Shown here: positions 56,433 to 64,000 of the stretch, piece by piece
How the letters are laid out: each line of letters starts with the position of its first letter
How positions within the stretch are numbered: position 1 is the stretch's first letter
Assembly (NCBI GenBank): GCA_041399065.1
Contig: JAWKTN010000008.1
Span: forward strand, 248,001-312,000
Length of the DNA stretch: 64,000 nt
From: JAGQPD01 sp020426865
GTDB lineage: Bacteria; Planctomycetota; Planctomycetia; Pirellulales; Pirellulaceae
Reading direction: 5' to 3'
The notes under the pieces: generated by a model
The model's database searches: none
The model's input: the letters and a program-made list of their open reading frames with translations, nothing else
Told to the model about the DNA's origin: nothing
Made by a program: the position numbers and the translations under genes

Positions 56433-58421
56433 CTAGATCCACAGTTTCCTTCGCGCCCATTCAATCACTTGCCGAAACCACACATAGCCGACGCTGCGAG
56501 TCCCGCAATGGATGGAGGCATCCACGGTTGCCCCAGGAAATCGTCGCGGCAGCGATTCCACATCGACGTCGACCGTGACCATGACACTTGCGCCATTGCC
56601 ACCGGCCTGTTCAGCGACCAACGCCATTTCTCGCATCGTCCCGTGACAGACCGTCCCCGGGTCGGATTCCAAGACGAATCGCACATCTACAAGTGTGTCT
56701 CTCTTGCCGGTCGCCAACAAATGACCAATCTGGTCGTCGGGCACTTCAAGCTCAACCACCCAGAGCCCGCGAGTATCGGCGACCGTCATCAGGGTTTCAC
56801 CTCGTTGCACGGGCCTTCCCGACAGCAATCGGTCCAAATCCCACGTCACGACTTGCCCCCCAATTGGGCTGACAATCGCCAACTCATTGCGCTGCTTTTC
56901 GGCAAGTGCAACCTGAGCGCGCAGACCATCAACACGGTAGGTGAGCTCCTGCTTGCGTGCGCTCAACGCCCGCTGTTCCGCCACTTCGTCGACATTGCGG
57001 TCGAATGTCCGTTGAACACGCGTCGACTTGATGAGTTTCAACTCGCTTTCCGCCGTCGCCAATTCCGACGTTAGGAGGCGGTGCTTGGCCTCCAATTCAG
57101 TGGCAGTCATCTTGGCCAGTAAGGCGCCGGCATTCACGGAATTCCCATGCTCGACCATTACCTCGGCTACGACGCCGTTCATCGGAACAAACACATCGCG
57201 TCGCACCAAAGGCTGTAACCTGCCCGACACGCTGATCGACAACGGAGCAGGTATGACGGCCAGCAACAGAGGAGCAAGGAGGCTCGCGATCGCGGCCACC
57301 TTCCAACGACGTGCGCGGGCGACACTTCGCGTCTGACTCCACCGCCGCCACAACTTTGCCATCGGAAAGGACTCAAATTGCATTGCATTTTCAACGGCAC
57401 TCTTGGCATGTTCAGCCACAAACTGCGTCTGCTCGACCAGTCTGTCCCTAGCGGTCGCAACAAAGTTTTCCACGACCAACACGGCTGCATCTGAAATCGG
57501 CAACAGGTAAATGGATTGCAGGTGCGCATGGTCGGCATAACCCACAAGAACTTCCTCCAATTGAGGCGGAAGCTCCCCAGCGTCCCCAGCGTACCATACC
57601 GCTTCCCCCGTGGCCGCGATACGCTCGCACACGCGCTCCAACAATCTCACGTCGGTCGCCGCCCGCTGCACAACGTCAACGCCACTAACCGCTACCAGCT
57701 GCCAACGACCCCGGCGTTCCATCGCCAGACTCAAGCGACCACATTCGATCAACTGTTTGCCATCATTGACCAGTGCGTACGCGACCGACTCGACGTTCAG
57801 GTCGGTATGAAGAGTCTTGATCCACTGAAGTTGCTGCTGCCAGTGCTCAGACTGCGAGCGAAATTGACGGAGCTGGCAACCCTGCAAATGGTCGGCGGCA
57901 ATTTCTGCCAACGTTTCGATAAACCGCAGCTGCCCCGTTACAACATCCTTCGAACAGTCGGCGGCCACAATCAATTGCAGCGCCCCTGACAACTGTTGGT
58001 CAACCATTATGGGCACACAAATCAGCTGGAACTTCGCCGGATCATCCGCAATGTCTTCGTTCTGGGTCAATCCTGCTGCGATATCAGAGCCACTGATATG
58101 GCAGCTGCATGCCTGATCACGGATGCGTCGGAGCCCTTCCCGTTGGACCGCTGCCCATCCGCCTCGATCGAGCGAAAGTACCGCGTCCCTGAAAAAGGGT
58201 TCAACCAATTCAAACCCACCGCCAACGCGTCGCTGCCAAACAACCGCCGCAGCCGCATTCGTCGCACGTACGGCCCGTTCCACAAGCGAGCGCCAGAACT
58301 CCTCCGATGACTCGCCCGCCCCGAGCTCGGTCAGCTCGACGATCATCTGCTCTACCATGTGCCAGCGGTCAGCAATGACCTGCTGGGTCGGAACAGCGGT
58401 TGACGTGTCGGTACGGGGCAT
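56433..58421 (-). CDS. GAF-domain / HlyD adaptor fusion protein
   Basis: The ATG at 58419-58421 (MPRTDT) is preferred; a frame opening at 58505 would add 28 low-complexity Arg/Pro residues. The ~662-residue protein has two GAF-like sensor regions (about 30-190 and 215-350; for instance AVRATNAAAAVVWQ and RLSLAMERRGRWQLVAVSGVD). One membrane segment (AAIASLLAPLLLAVIPAPLSI) follows. Then comes a HlyD adaptor with PMNGVVAEVMVEHGNSVNAGALLAKM, a coiled coil and SPIGGQVVTWDLDRLLSGRPVQRGETLM. Soluble sensors fused to a periplasmic adaptor are unusual and suggest that cytoplasmic signals gate the export complex; that is inference. It is the first gene of the three-gene operon. Confidence 0.85.
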   Translation of the reverse strand: MPRTDTSTAVPTQQVIADRWHMVEQMIVELTELGAGESSEEFWRSLVERAVRATNAAAAVVWQRRVGGGFELVEPFFRDAVLSLDRGGWAAVQREGLRRIRDQACSCHISGSDIAAGLTQNEDIADDPAKFQLICVPIMVDQQLSGALQLIVAADCSKDVVTGQLRFIETLAEIAADHLQGCQLRQFRSQSEHWQQQLQWIKTLHTDLNVESVAYALVNDGKQLIECGRLSLAMERRGRWQLVAVSGVDVVQRAATDVRLLERVCERIAATGEAVWYAGDAGELPPQLEEVLVGYADHAHLQSIYLLPISDAAVLVVENFVATARDRLVEQTQFVAEHAKSAVENAMQFESFPMAKLWRRWSQTRSVARARRWKVAAIASLLAPLLLAVIPAPLSISVSGRLQPLVRRDVFVPMNGVVAEVMVEHGNSVNAGALLAKMTATELEAKHRLLTSELATAESELKLIKSTRVQRTFDRNVDEVAEQRALSARKQELTYRVDGLRAQVALAEKQRNELAIVSPIGGQVVTWDLDRLLSGRPVQRGETLMTVADTRGLWVVELEVPDDQIGHLLATGKRDTLVDVRFVLESDPGTVCHGTMREMALVAEQAGGNGASVMVTVDVDVESLPRRFPGATVDASIHCGTRSVGYVWFRQVIEWARRKLWI

Positions 58422-58471
58422 GCTGAAGATCCAAATCGATTGTGGCACCCACCGATTCCCACAAGAATCGG

Positions 58472-58501
58472 CTCGCGGCGTCCGCGGCGTCCGCGGCGCA
58501 C
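58472..58501. repeat. Short GC-rich tandem repeat (9-bp unit GGCGTCCGC)
   Basis: Three copies of a 9-base unit, the last diverged, lie just upstream of the GAF/HlyD gene start. They account for the Arg/Thr/Pro run that an upstream start would encode. Confidence 0.5.
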
Positions 58502-58726
58502 GCAACAGCGCGCACTGCTAGCTACTCCAATTTGTCTTCCTCATCGGCGCAGTCTGCCTAGTCCCCGCAGTCCATTCCCATCAGAGCGAGGCTTGTGATA
58601 CGACCGCAGCATAAAATGGGGAGATTATGCCGATCGTAACCGATATACGTTTGCGGGGATGTTGCGCGGCGGGGTCCATGGGATGGAGCGCCATGCAAGC
58701 GATCAAGCTAGACAATCGGTGGATCA

Positions 58727-60742
58727 TTGGCGACCACAACCGGCACGTTATTTCGATTGGCGTTGGTTTCCCTGACGATATCATTCCTGACGATATCGTT
58801 GGCCGGTTGCGGCATGCGCCGGAAGGTGCCAACGCTACCGGCGGACGCTGAGCGGTTGGGTAGTCTGGCGTCGCGGATTGAATATGAGGACGTCCATGCC
58901 CCGCCGATCGAGGTGGAATCGGGCGCAAATACACAGGCACCGATGGACCTGCACGACACTTTAGCGCATGGCAATCCGTATCAGTACTGGGATTTGCGTC
59001 TGAGCGAAGCGATCCAGGTCACACTGCAGAATGCGGAAGTTTTGCGTTCGATTGGAGGCGAAGTGATTCGTGCTCCGGAGGCGATCACTACGATCCTGGA
59101 TCCGGCGCTACGAGCGACCCATCCGCGGCAGGGGGTGGAAGCGGCGCTAAGCGCCTACGACACGGTGTTCTTCTCGACATTACACAGCGAGAACAACGAT
59201 CAAGCGTTCAACAACACGTTCCAGGGCCAGGGCGCTCTCCAACTCAAGCAGGACCTGATCAATTGGCACGCGGGGTTGCAGAAGCAGTCGATGACCGGCG
59301 CACAATTCACGCTTCGTACGAGCATTGACTATGACGCCAACAATATCGGCTCCAACCAATTCCCGTCTGTTTGGAACGCGGCTTACGAACTACAGGTTCG
59401 TCAGCCTTTGTTGAGGGGTGCCGGCACGGCGTTCAATCGAGTGGCCGGGCCGAACTCGCTGCCTGGGTTGTACAACGGCGTCCTACTAGCTCGAGCATAC
59501 ACAGACGTGGCACTATCCGACTTTGAGATTGGGTTGCGCGACGTCGTCAGTGATGTGGAAAACGCGTATTGGGATTTGTATTTCTCGTATCAAAACCTCG
59601 AAGCGAAAAAAAATGCCCGCGATGCGGCGTACGAAACCTGGCAACGCGTGTTGGCCCTGCAGCAAACCGGACGCCGCGGCGGCGAGGCATCGCGAGTGGC
59701 ACAGGCCAAATATCAGTACTTGATGTTCAAGAAGCAAGTGGAGGAGGCGTTGGGCGGCCCCGCGCGCGACGCGACACGCACCAACAGCGGAGTTCACGCT
59801 GGGACGTTTCGGGGCGCTGGCAGTGTCTACGCCAACGAACGGGCTCTGCGGCGTCTGATGGGTATCGACGTCGCCGACGGCCAGCTCATTCGCCCCATGG
59901 ATGAGCCACTCGTCGCACCCCTGGTCTACGATTGGGAATCGATCAAGTGCGAAGCGGTACGCCATCGAGCGGAACTGCAGAAACAGCGTCACCGCGTCCG
60001 CGCAAAAGAGATGGAATGGTACGCCAGTCGCAAGATGTTGCTGCCAAAACTGGACGCCGTCGGCCAGTGGCAACTATTGGGATTGGGCGACGACCTGCTC
60101 GGTAATGGCGCACGGTTCGCCAGTGCCTACCAAACATTAGGTTCATTCGACTTCCAACAATGGCAGTTCGGCCTACAACTGGAAGTCCCTTTAGGCCTTC
60201 GGAATGAATACTCCGCGGAATATAACGCTCGACTGGCACTGATGCGAGAAAAAGCCGTGCTCTTCGAACAGCAACACCAGATTGTCAGCCGACTTGGCGA
60301 TGCGGTCAGCGAACAAAATGGCTTTTACGAACTTGCGGAAACCAGTCGCACAGTCTATGAAGCTGCGACCGAAGAACTGAACGCCATGCAAGCGGCTTAC
60401 GAAGCAGGTGAAACAACCCTCGACCAGGTGCTCGTATCGCAACGGAGACTAGCCGATGCCCAGGTTGACTATCACCGCAATCGCATCGAGTATATTGTTG
60501 CCCTGAAGAACGTACACTACCAGAAGGGAACGCTGCTGGAGTACAACAATGTCATTCTCGACGATGCATGTTACTTTGATGCCGATGGCCGCTCCCCATA
60601 TCAACTGACACAAATGTTGCCCGGACCACGGTCCAAACGGAAACCAGTTCAAACGCCGGATCAACGGCACATGCTCGCCTCGGCCCCCGCGCCAGACCAA
60701 AGGGGGGCCTCCGACAGGCTGTCGCGCCTTCCCAGCGAGTAG
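58727..60742 (+). CDS. TolC-like outer-membrane efflux lipoprotein
   Basis: A 671-residue protein starting at TTG 58727, the first usable start after an in-frame TAG at 58709, with GGTGG just before it. The N-terminus is a lipoprotein signal ending SLAGCGMRRK, as in OprM-type TolC proteins. Two TolC repeats are visible: LSEAIQVTLQNAEVLRSIGG near 85-105 and YNARLALMREKAVLFEQQHQIVSRLGDAVSEQN near 500, with coiled-coil hairpins between. AYELQVRQPLLRGAGTAFN fits an extracellular strand. It is larger than usual TolC proteins because of an N-terminal ~80-residue extension and a ~60-residue tail. It is divergent from the three adaptor genes and presumably supplies their outer-membrane channel. Confidence 0.92.
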   Translation: MATTTGTLFRLALVSLTISFLTISLAGCGMRRKVPTLPADAERLGSLASRIEYEDVHAPPIEVESGANTQAPMDLHDTLAHGNPYQYWDLRLSEAIQVTLQNAEVLRSIGGEVIRAPEAITTILDPALRATHPRQGVEAALSAYDTVFFSTLHSENNDQAFNNTFQGQGALQLKQDLINWHAGLQKQSMTGAQFTLRTSIDYDANNIGSNQFPSVWNAAYELQVRQPLLRGAGTAFNRVAGPNSLPGLYNGVLLARAYTDVALSDFEIGLRDVVSDVENAYWDLYFSYQNLEAKKNARDAAYETWQRVLALQQTGRRGGEASRVAQAKYQYLMFKKQVEEALGGPARDATRTNSGVHAGTFRGAGSVYANERALRRLMGIDVADGQLIRPMDEPLVAPLVYDWESIKCEAVRHRAELQKQRHRVRAKEMEWYASRKMLLPKLDAVGQWQLLGLGDDLLGNGARFASAYQTLGSFDFQQWQFGLQLEVPLGLRNEYSAEYNARLALMREKAVLFEQQHQIVSRLGDAVSEQNGFYELAETSRTVYEAATEELNAMQAAYEAGETTLDQVLVSQRRLADAQVDYHRNRIEYIVALKNVHYQKGTLLEYNNVILDDACYFDADGRSPYQLTQMLPGPRSKRKPVQTPDQRHMLASAPAPDQRGASDRLSRLPSE

Positions 60743-60956
60743 CAGCCGTTTAACGACCAATCGTGTCGACAATCGGCCGGTTCGATCTTCCGACCCGCGT
60801 CATCGACCGTTACAAATCCGTTAGTCTTGTCGACTTGCGTGCCGCTCGGCGTATATTATTCTCGCGTTTCATTCGTGTCGTGGCGTATCCGTCGGCGGCG
60901 CGTGTTCGCCAACGTCGCCACGCATCTGGCCCAGGCAAAAAGTTGGAGAGTCAACC

Positions 60957-61163
60957 ATGAAAGCGCAATACCTCCGTCAGCTCGTGACTGCCATCGCGAT
61001 CACCTGCCTACTTAGTGTATTTTTCACACTAAGTAGCACGAAACCTGCGTGCGGTGAGACGGCCGGATGGCGGAACACACGAGGGACGCATCCGGCGTAT
61101 TTCTACCCCAAGACCGATCCGCGACGGTATTCGGTTTTTGTAGGGCGGCGGAGCCGCTGCTGA
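60957..61163 (+). CDS. Small exported peptide, 68 residues
   Basis: GGAGAG lies 8-10 bases before the ATG. The product has a signal peptide (hydrophobic ~8-27) and a short mature part with basic and aromatic residues, RGTHPAYFYPKTDPRRYSVF, ending in RRSRC. A perfect 11-bp inverted repeat (61008-61018 and 61026-61036) sits inside the signal-peptide codons. No family is recognised. It is on the same strand as the TolC-like gene, 214 bases downstream. Confidence 0.55.
   Translation: MKAQYLRQLVTAIAITCLLSVFFTLSSTKPACGETAGWRNTRGTHPAYFYPKTDPRRYSVFVGRRSRC
61008..61036. repeat. Perfect 11-bp inverted repeat in the small peptide gene
   Basis: CTACTTAGTGT and ACACTAAGTAG flank a 7-base loop, ATTTTTC. 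It would form a strong mRNA hairpin about 50 bases after the start codon. Confidence 0.7.
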
Positions 61164-61312
61164 AAACCTGGGACTAACACTTTGTGACACCTAAGAATCA
61201 GGCCGCGGCCTTCCGATTGGCCACTCCCGAAGGGCGAACTGTCAAAAACTCTCAATGAGTCCCGGATTGGCGCGTGGTCCATGTCGCGCAGGCGACGCCG
61301 GTTCCACTTCCG

Positions 61313-61411
61313 CCCCCTCACCCCAACCCTCTCCCCCACAAGGAGTTGCGGCAACGTGTGACATGTATACGTTGCTTGTCCTTCGCAACTCCTTACGGGG
61401 GAGAGCTGGGT
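61313..61411. repeat. Long-hairpin intergenic repeat (CTCTCCCCC...GGGGGAGAG)
   Basis: Arms at 61329-61350 and 61384-61405 are 22 bp and differ at only two adjacent positions; the loop is 33 bases. It lies in the convergent gap between the small peptide gene and the porin gene. A diverged relative is at 10839-10937. It may be a mobile intergenic repeat or act as a bidirectional transcript end. Confidence 0.7.
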
Positions 61412-61426
61412 AACATTGGCGGGCCA

Positions 61427-62821
61427 TCAAAAATCCATTTGCACTCGCATCGCGTAGATGTTGGCATTGCTCTGCCCCACCGCGATGTTGTCGAGGAATC
61501 CGTGGATGTACTGGAACTGCCACTTGAGGTTGCGATTCAAATGCCAATTGAGGCCGGCCGATAGATTGGTCAATTCATTGCCGGCGACGGTTGCATCGTT
61601 CAGATCGATGTACGACCACCGGCCGACAACTTCCCACGCACCCAACCCATGGCACTTGCCAACGGGATCAAGCGGTGTCACTCGGGTCAACACACCGCCT
61701 TTGTGATTGTACGGCCGCACCTCGCCGGTCAGGTAGTAGCCGATCTGAGAGTATGCACCCCAAAAGAAGTTGTCACCGCCGCCGGTTCGGTTGATGTGGG
61801 AGAAGATGACTTCGCTCTGATGCCAGAATGACCCCAAGACTCCAGCCACTTCTGCTCCGTATAGATTGAAGTTCTGAGTCGGTATGATGCCAGTGTCGAC
61901 GAACAGCGGCACGTTCGCCGGCACAGCGGCGGGAACCAAATCAGCTCCTCCCGTTTCTGATACAAAGAACTCGGGTTGGTTGCGATACCGCACAACGTCA
62001 TTGGCTGGGTCACCAAATGAATAGTTCACACCCATGTGCAATAGTCGGTGGTCGTTGTGTGACGTCAACGGGACCCAAGTCCAACGCGTCGCCAAACCGA
62101 ATCCACCGTTGTCACCGACGTTGCCGCCAAACGTGTCGGTGGGAAATCGGAACACTGAGTAGGCCCACGTGAGGTCCGCGGCTTCGTTGTTGCCATAGAA
62201 TCCCGCACCGATCTGTCGGAAAGGAACGAAGGCGAATGGCAAGGCACGTTCCAACATTGGTAGTTCACGCACGCTGGTCATGGCATCCATCGAGAACGGC
62301 TGTCGCCATTGTCCGACGCGGAAATTGCCCAAGGCAAACGTGTCCTTTACTTCCGCCCACACGTCCATAAAGCTCGGGCGTCCGGGAAACGCAAAGTCCA
62401 TTTCCAGCATATACCCGGTGTTTTCAGTAAGATCTCCAACCGCCGCCAAACGAGCGCGGCGAAAGTCAGCACCATCTTGGATATCGCCAATCGGTGTTCC
62501 GTCGACCGGTGTAAGCATATTGAGCGCATCTTGGCCGAACCAACCGGCATCTGCGTGGAAGAAGCCGGTCATCTTGATGATCGGATAGGTCGGCTTATCG
62601 CCTTGGGGCTTCTCCACAGGAGGTGCACACCACGCGTCTGTCAACGTCTCTGTTGTGGCCGGCGGAGCCGTGTTATGTTGTTGCAGTTGTTCGACCTGCT
62701 TGCTAAGCGCGTCCAACTGCTGTTGCAACTGGCCGACGTCCACAACGTCCTCGGCGGCGGCATGCCCGGCCGCCGCCAAGATATAGAGGAATAATCGAAG
62801 ATCAAGCCGAATCCTACACAT
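61427..62821 (-). CDS. OprO/OprP-like outer-membrane porin
   Basis: A 464-residue protein with a signal peptide (residues ~8-23, AGHAAAE) and a short coiled coil (~28-48: QLQQQLDALSKQVEQLQQ), as in periplasmic trimerising stalks of planctomycete porins. A beta-barrel with aromatic-ended strands follows, including GYMLEMDFAFPGRPSFMDVWAEVKD and GNFRVGQWRQPFSMDAMTS, matching the phosphate-selective porin O/P family. It ends in the classic outer-membrane Phe (RVQMDF). Passive uptake of anions is likely. It lies upstream of no other gene on its strand within the gap but neighbours a SulP anion transporter gene, which supports an anion role. Confidence 0.88.
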   Translation of the reverse strand: MCRIRLDLRLFLYILAAAGHAAAEDVVDVGQLQQQLDALSKQVEQLQQHNTAPPATTETLTDAWCAPPVEKPQGDKPTYPIIKMTGFFHADAGWFGQDALNMLTPVDGTPIGDIQDGADFRRARLAAVGDLTENTGYMLEMDFAFPGRPSFMDVWAEVKDTFALGNFRVGQWRQPFSMDAMTSVRELPMLERALPFAFVPFRQIGAGFYGNNEAADLTWAYSVFRFPTDTFGGNVGDNGGFGLATRWTWVPLTSHNDHRLLHMGVNYSFGDPANDVVRYRNQPEFFVSETGGADLVPAAVPANVPLFVDTGIIPTQNFNLYGAEVAGVLGSFWHQSEVIFSHINRTGGGDNFFWGAYSQIGYYLTGEVRPYNHKGGVLTRVTPLDPVGKCHGLGAWEVVGRWSYIDLNDATVAGNELTNLSAGLNWHLNRNLKWQFQYIHGFLDNIAVGQSNANIYAMRVQMDF

Positions 62822-62983
62822 CGCGGAGTCCTTTCTGCGTTTCAGTGTGTCGATTGGTTCGTGCGATTTTTGGACGAGGCTACCACCGATGTGGCGACAC
62901 TTCCATTCAGTTCACCGCATCGACAGGTCGATAGCGCCCGTTTCTAGATTACTTTTTCGATTGGTACGTTTTCGCTGATCCGA

Positions 62984-64000
62984 CTAACTGGTCACCGTTT
63001 CCGCTAGCGTTGCTGGCTCGAATTGTTCTCGGGAGATAACCTCTACCGTTTCGATACACGCGGTAACGGGATATTCCGGTGCGATATTACGTCGGACATA
63101 CGCCAAGATGCGTTCGGCGATTTCGCTTGGGACGACGGCTTCGATACGTACTTGATCTTCAGCGACGTGACCTTCGGCGAGTCCCCGGCGGCCAACACCG
63201 CGACAGGGAATGCAGGTAAAGCCTGTGGCCCCCATATCGACCATGGCGGATTCGAGCTGTTTTTCGATCTCGGACGACGTCACGACCGTGATGCGTCGGA
63301 TACGTGCCATCCCTTTTTTTCGGGCCGAGTAGGGATGTTCGGAGAACTGTTGATGAGCATCCAGGCCGATGACTTCAAATTCCAAACCGGCTTGATGGAA
63401 ATCGAGTTCCATCTCATGCAGTTTTTCCATCACGCTATGGTCGACCAGTGTGGTCCCCGACAGATCGACGATGACATTGTTTTTCTGTACCAGGCCAAGC
63501 TGTTCGATTTGGCGCTTGAATGGAATCCAGTTGCTGAAGACCGCCGAACCCTTGGCGTTGATCACGACGGTATTGTCGCCCCGTGTTTGCACTTCGAGAA
63601 ACGGTTTGAAGAACGATTGGATCGGCACACCGTTGATCAAGTGGATGGCAAATTTTGTAGCGATGCCGATGGCAATTCCGATCAACAGGTCGGTAGCCAG
63701 CACGGCAATGATCGTCGTTACGAAAATTACTAGTTGTTCAATGCCGATCTTATAGACATTCATGAACTCCTTGGGAGACGCCAAACGGAAACCGGTATAG
63801 ACCAGCATGGCGGCCAGCGCGGCGGTAGGAATGCGATGGATGAGCGTCGGTGCTAAGGCGACGAATGCCAACAGGAATGCGCCGTGCCAGAAGTCGGCAA
63901 ATCGCGTTCGGGCGCCGTTGTCGATGTTGGCCTTGCTGCGCACGATTTCCGAGATCATCGGTAGGCCGCCGATCATGGCGACTATCGTGTTGGCGATTCC
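62984..64000 (-). CDS. SulP-family anion transporter with STAS and PII-like domains (5' end outside window)
   Basis: The frame is open to the window edge; only the C-terminal ~338 residues are visible. Reading in from the edge, GIANTIVAMIGGLPMISEIVRSKANI is a SulP signature. Several membrane helices follow up to about 130 residues in. A STAS domain comes next (NTVVINAKGSAVFSNWIPFKRQIEQL ... NNVIVDLSGTTLVDHSVMEKL). The last ~105 residues look like a PII-type signalling domain: IRRITVVTSSEIEKQLESAMVDMGATGFTC, GVGRRG, and a VEVISREQF end. SulP proteins move sulfate, bicarbonate or other anions into the cell. The PII-like tail suggests nucleotide-dependent gating as for SbtB; that is inference. 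Confidence 0.88.
   Translation of the reverse strand, partial: GIANTIVAMIGGLPMISEIVRSKANIDNGARTRFADFWHGAFLLAFVALAPTLIHRIPTAALAAMLVYTGFRLASPKEFMNVYKIGIEQLVIFVTTIIAVLATDLLIGIAIGIATKFAIHLINGVPIQSFFKPFLEVQTRGDNTVVINAKGSAVFSNWIPFKRQIEQLGLVQKNNVIVDLSGTTLVDHSVMEKLHEMELDFHQAGLEFEVIGLDAHQQFSEHPYSARKKGMARIRRITVVTSSEIEKQLESAMVDMGATGFTCIPCRGVGRRGLAEGHVAEDQVRIEAVVPSEIAERILAYVRRNIAPEYPVTACIETVEVISREQFEPATLAETVTS

Noticed and set aside
58627..58851. 74-codon + frame upstream of the TolC-like gene
   Set aside because: It overlaps the lipoprotein signal codons of the TolC-like gene out of frame and has no features of its own.
53335..60742. A classical type I secretion system
   Set aside because: No ABC transporter with Walker motifs is present in the cassette; only adaptors, an M50 protein and a TolC-like channel.

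Overview
The window looks like chromosomal DNA from a planctomycete, most likely the Pirellulales. The evidence is a 16S rRNA gene with planctomycete-type sequence and no 23S, 5S or tRNA gene attached to its 3' side, a DUF1559 pseudopilin-like protein paired with a small lipoprotein, PEP-CTERM and dockerin-like proteins, a huge WD40 serine/threonine kinase, and a giant secreted protein opening with an LEDR motif related to the planctomycete LEPR-type motif. No exosortase, CRISPR array or complete insertion sequence was seen.

Region 1 (1-10.7 kb) is the end of a type VI secretion (T6SS) cluster on the + strand: tssF (cut by the window edge), tssG, tssH/clpV, a small class-3 lipase-like gene (candidate effector), vgrG, and a degenerate FHA-domain protein. 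A GTG-started TPR-methyltransferase gene lies on the opposite strand between the lipase gene and vgrG. The baseplate, sheath, Hcp and membrane-complex genes must lie to the left. A PAAR spike-tip gene appears separately at 26.7 kb.

Region 2 (10.9-27 kb) is mixed: a CehA/McbA-like exported metallohydrolase, a PEP-CTERM/dockerin-like protein, remnants of a beta-propeller-like gene beside a 132-bp nested inverted repeat, the solitary 16S rRNA gene with promoter, boxA leader and terminator, a GIY-YIG nuclease-like protein, a lipoprotein, tRNA-Ala(CGC), a Cys-rich secreted repeat protein, a YifB/ComM-type ATPase, the DUF1559-lipoprotein pair, an exported alpha/beta hydrolase, and a second PEP-CTERM protein.

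Region 3 (26.7-60.7 kb) is the most unusual. On the - strand a 6154-residue repeat protein is followed closely by a 1732-residue zinc-ribbon/kinase/WD40 protein, a zinc-ribbon methyltransferase and the PAAR protein, so all four may be co-transcribed. Behind the giant gene lie a small exported protein (+) and an export-type cassette: a PqqD-like/M50 protease/HlyD protein, a HlyD adaptor and a GAF/HlyD protein (all -), then a TolC-like outer-membrane lipoprotein (+). No ABC ATPase or RND pump is present. I infer that this cassette exports or anchors the giant adhesin-like protein.

Region 4 (60.9-64 kb) has a small exported peptide, an OprO/OprP-like porin and the C-terminal part of a SulP anion transporter with STAS and PII-like domains. 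Short hairpin repeats recur in several intergenic gaps.
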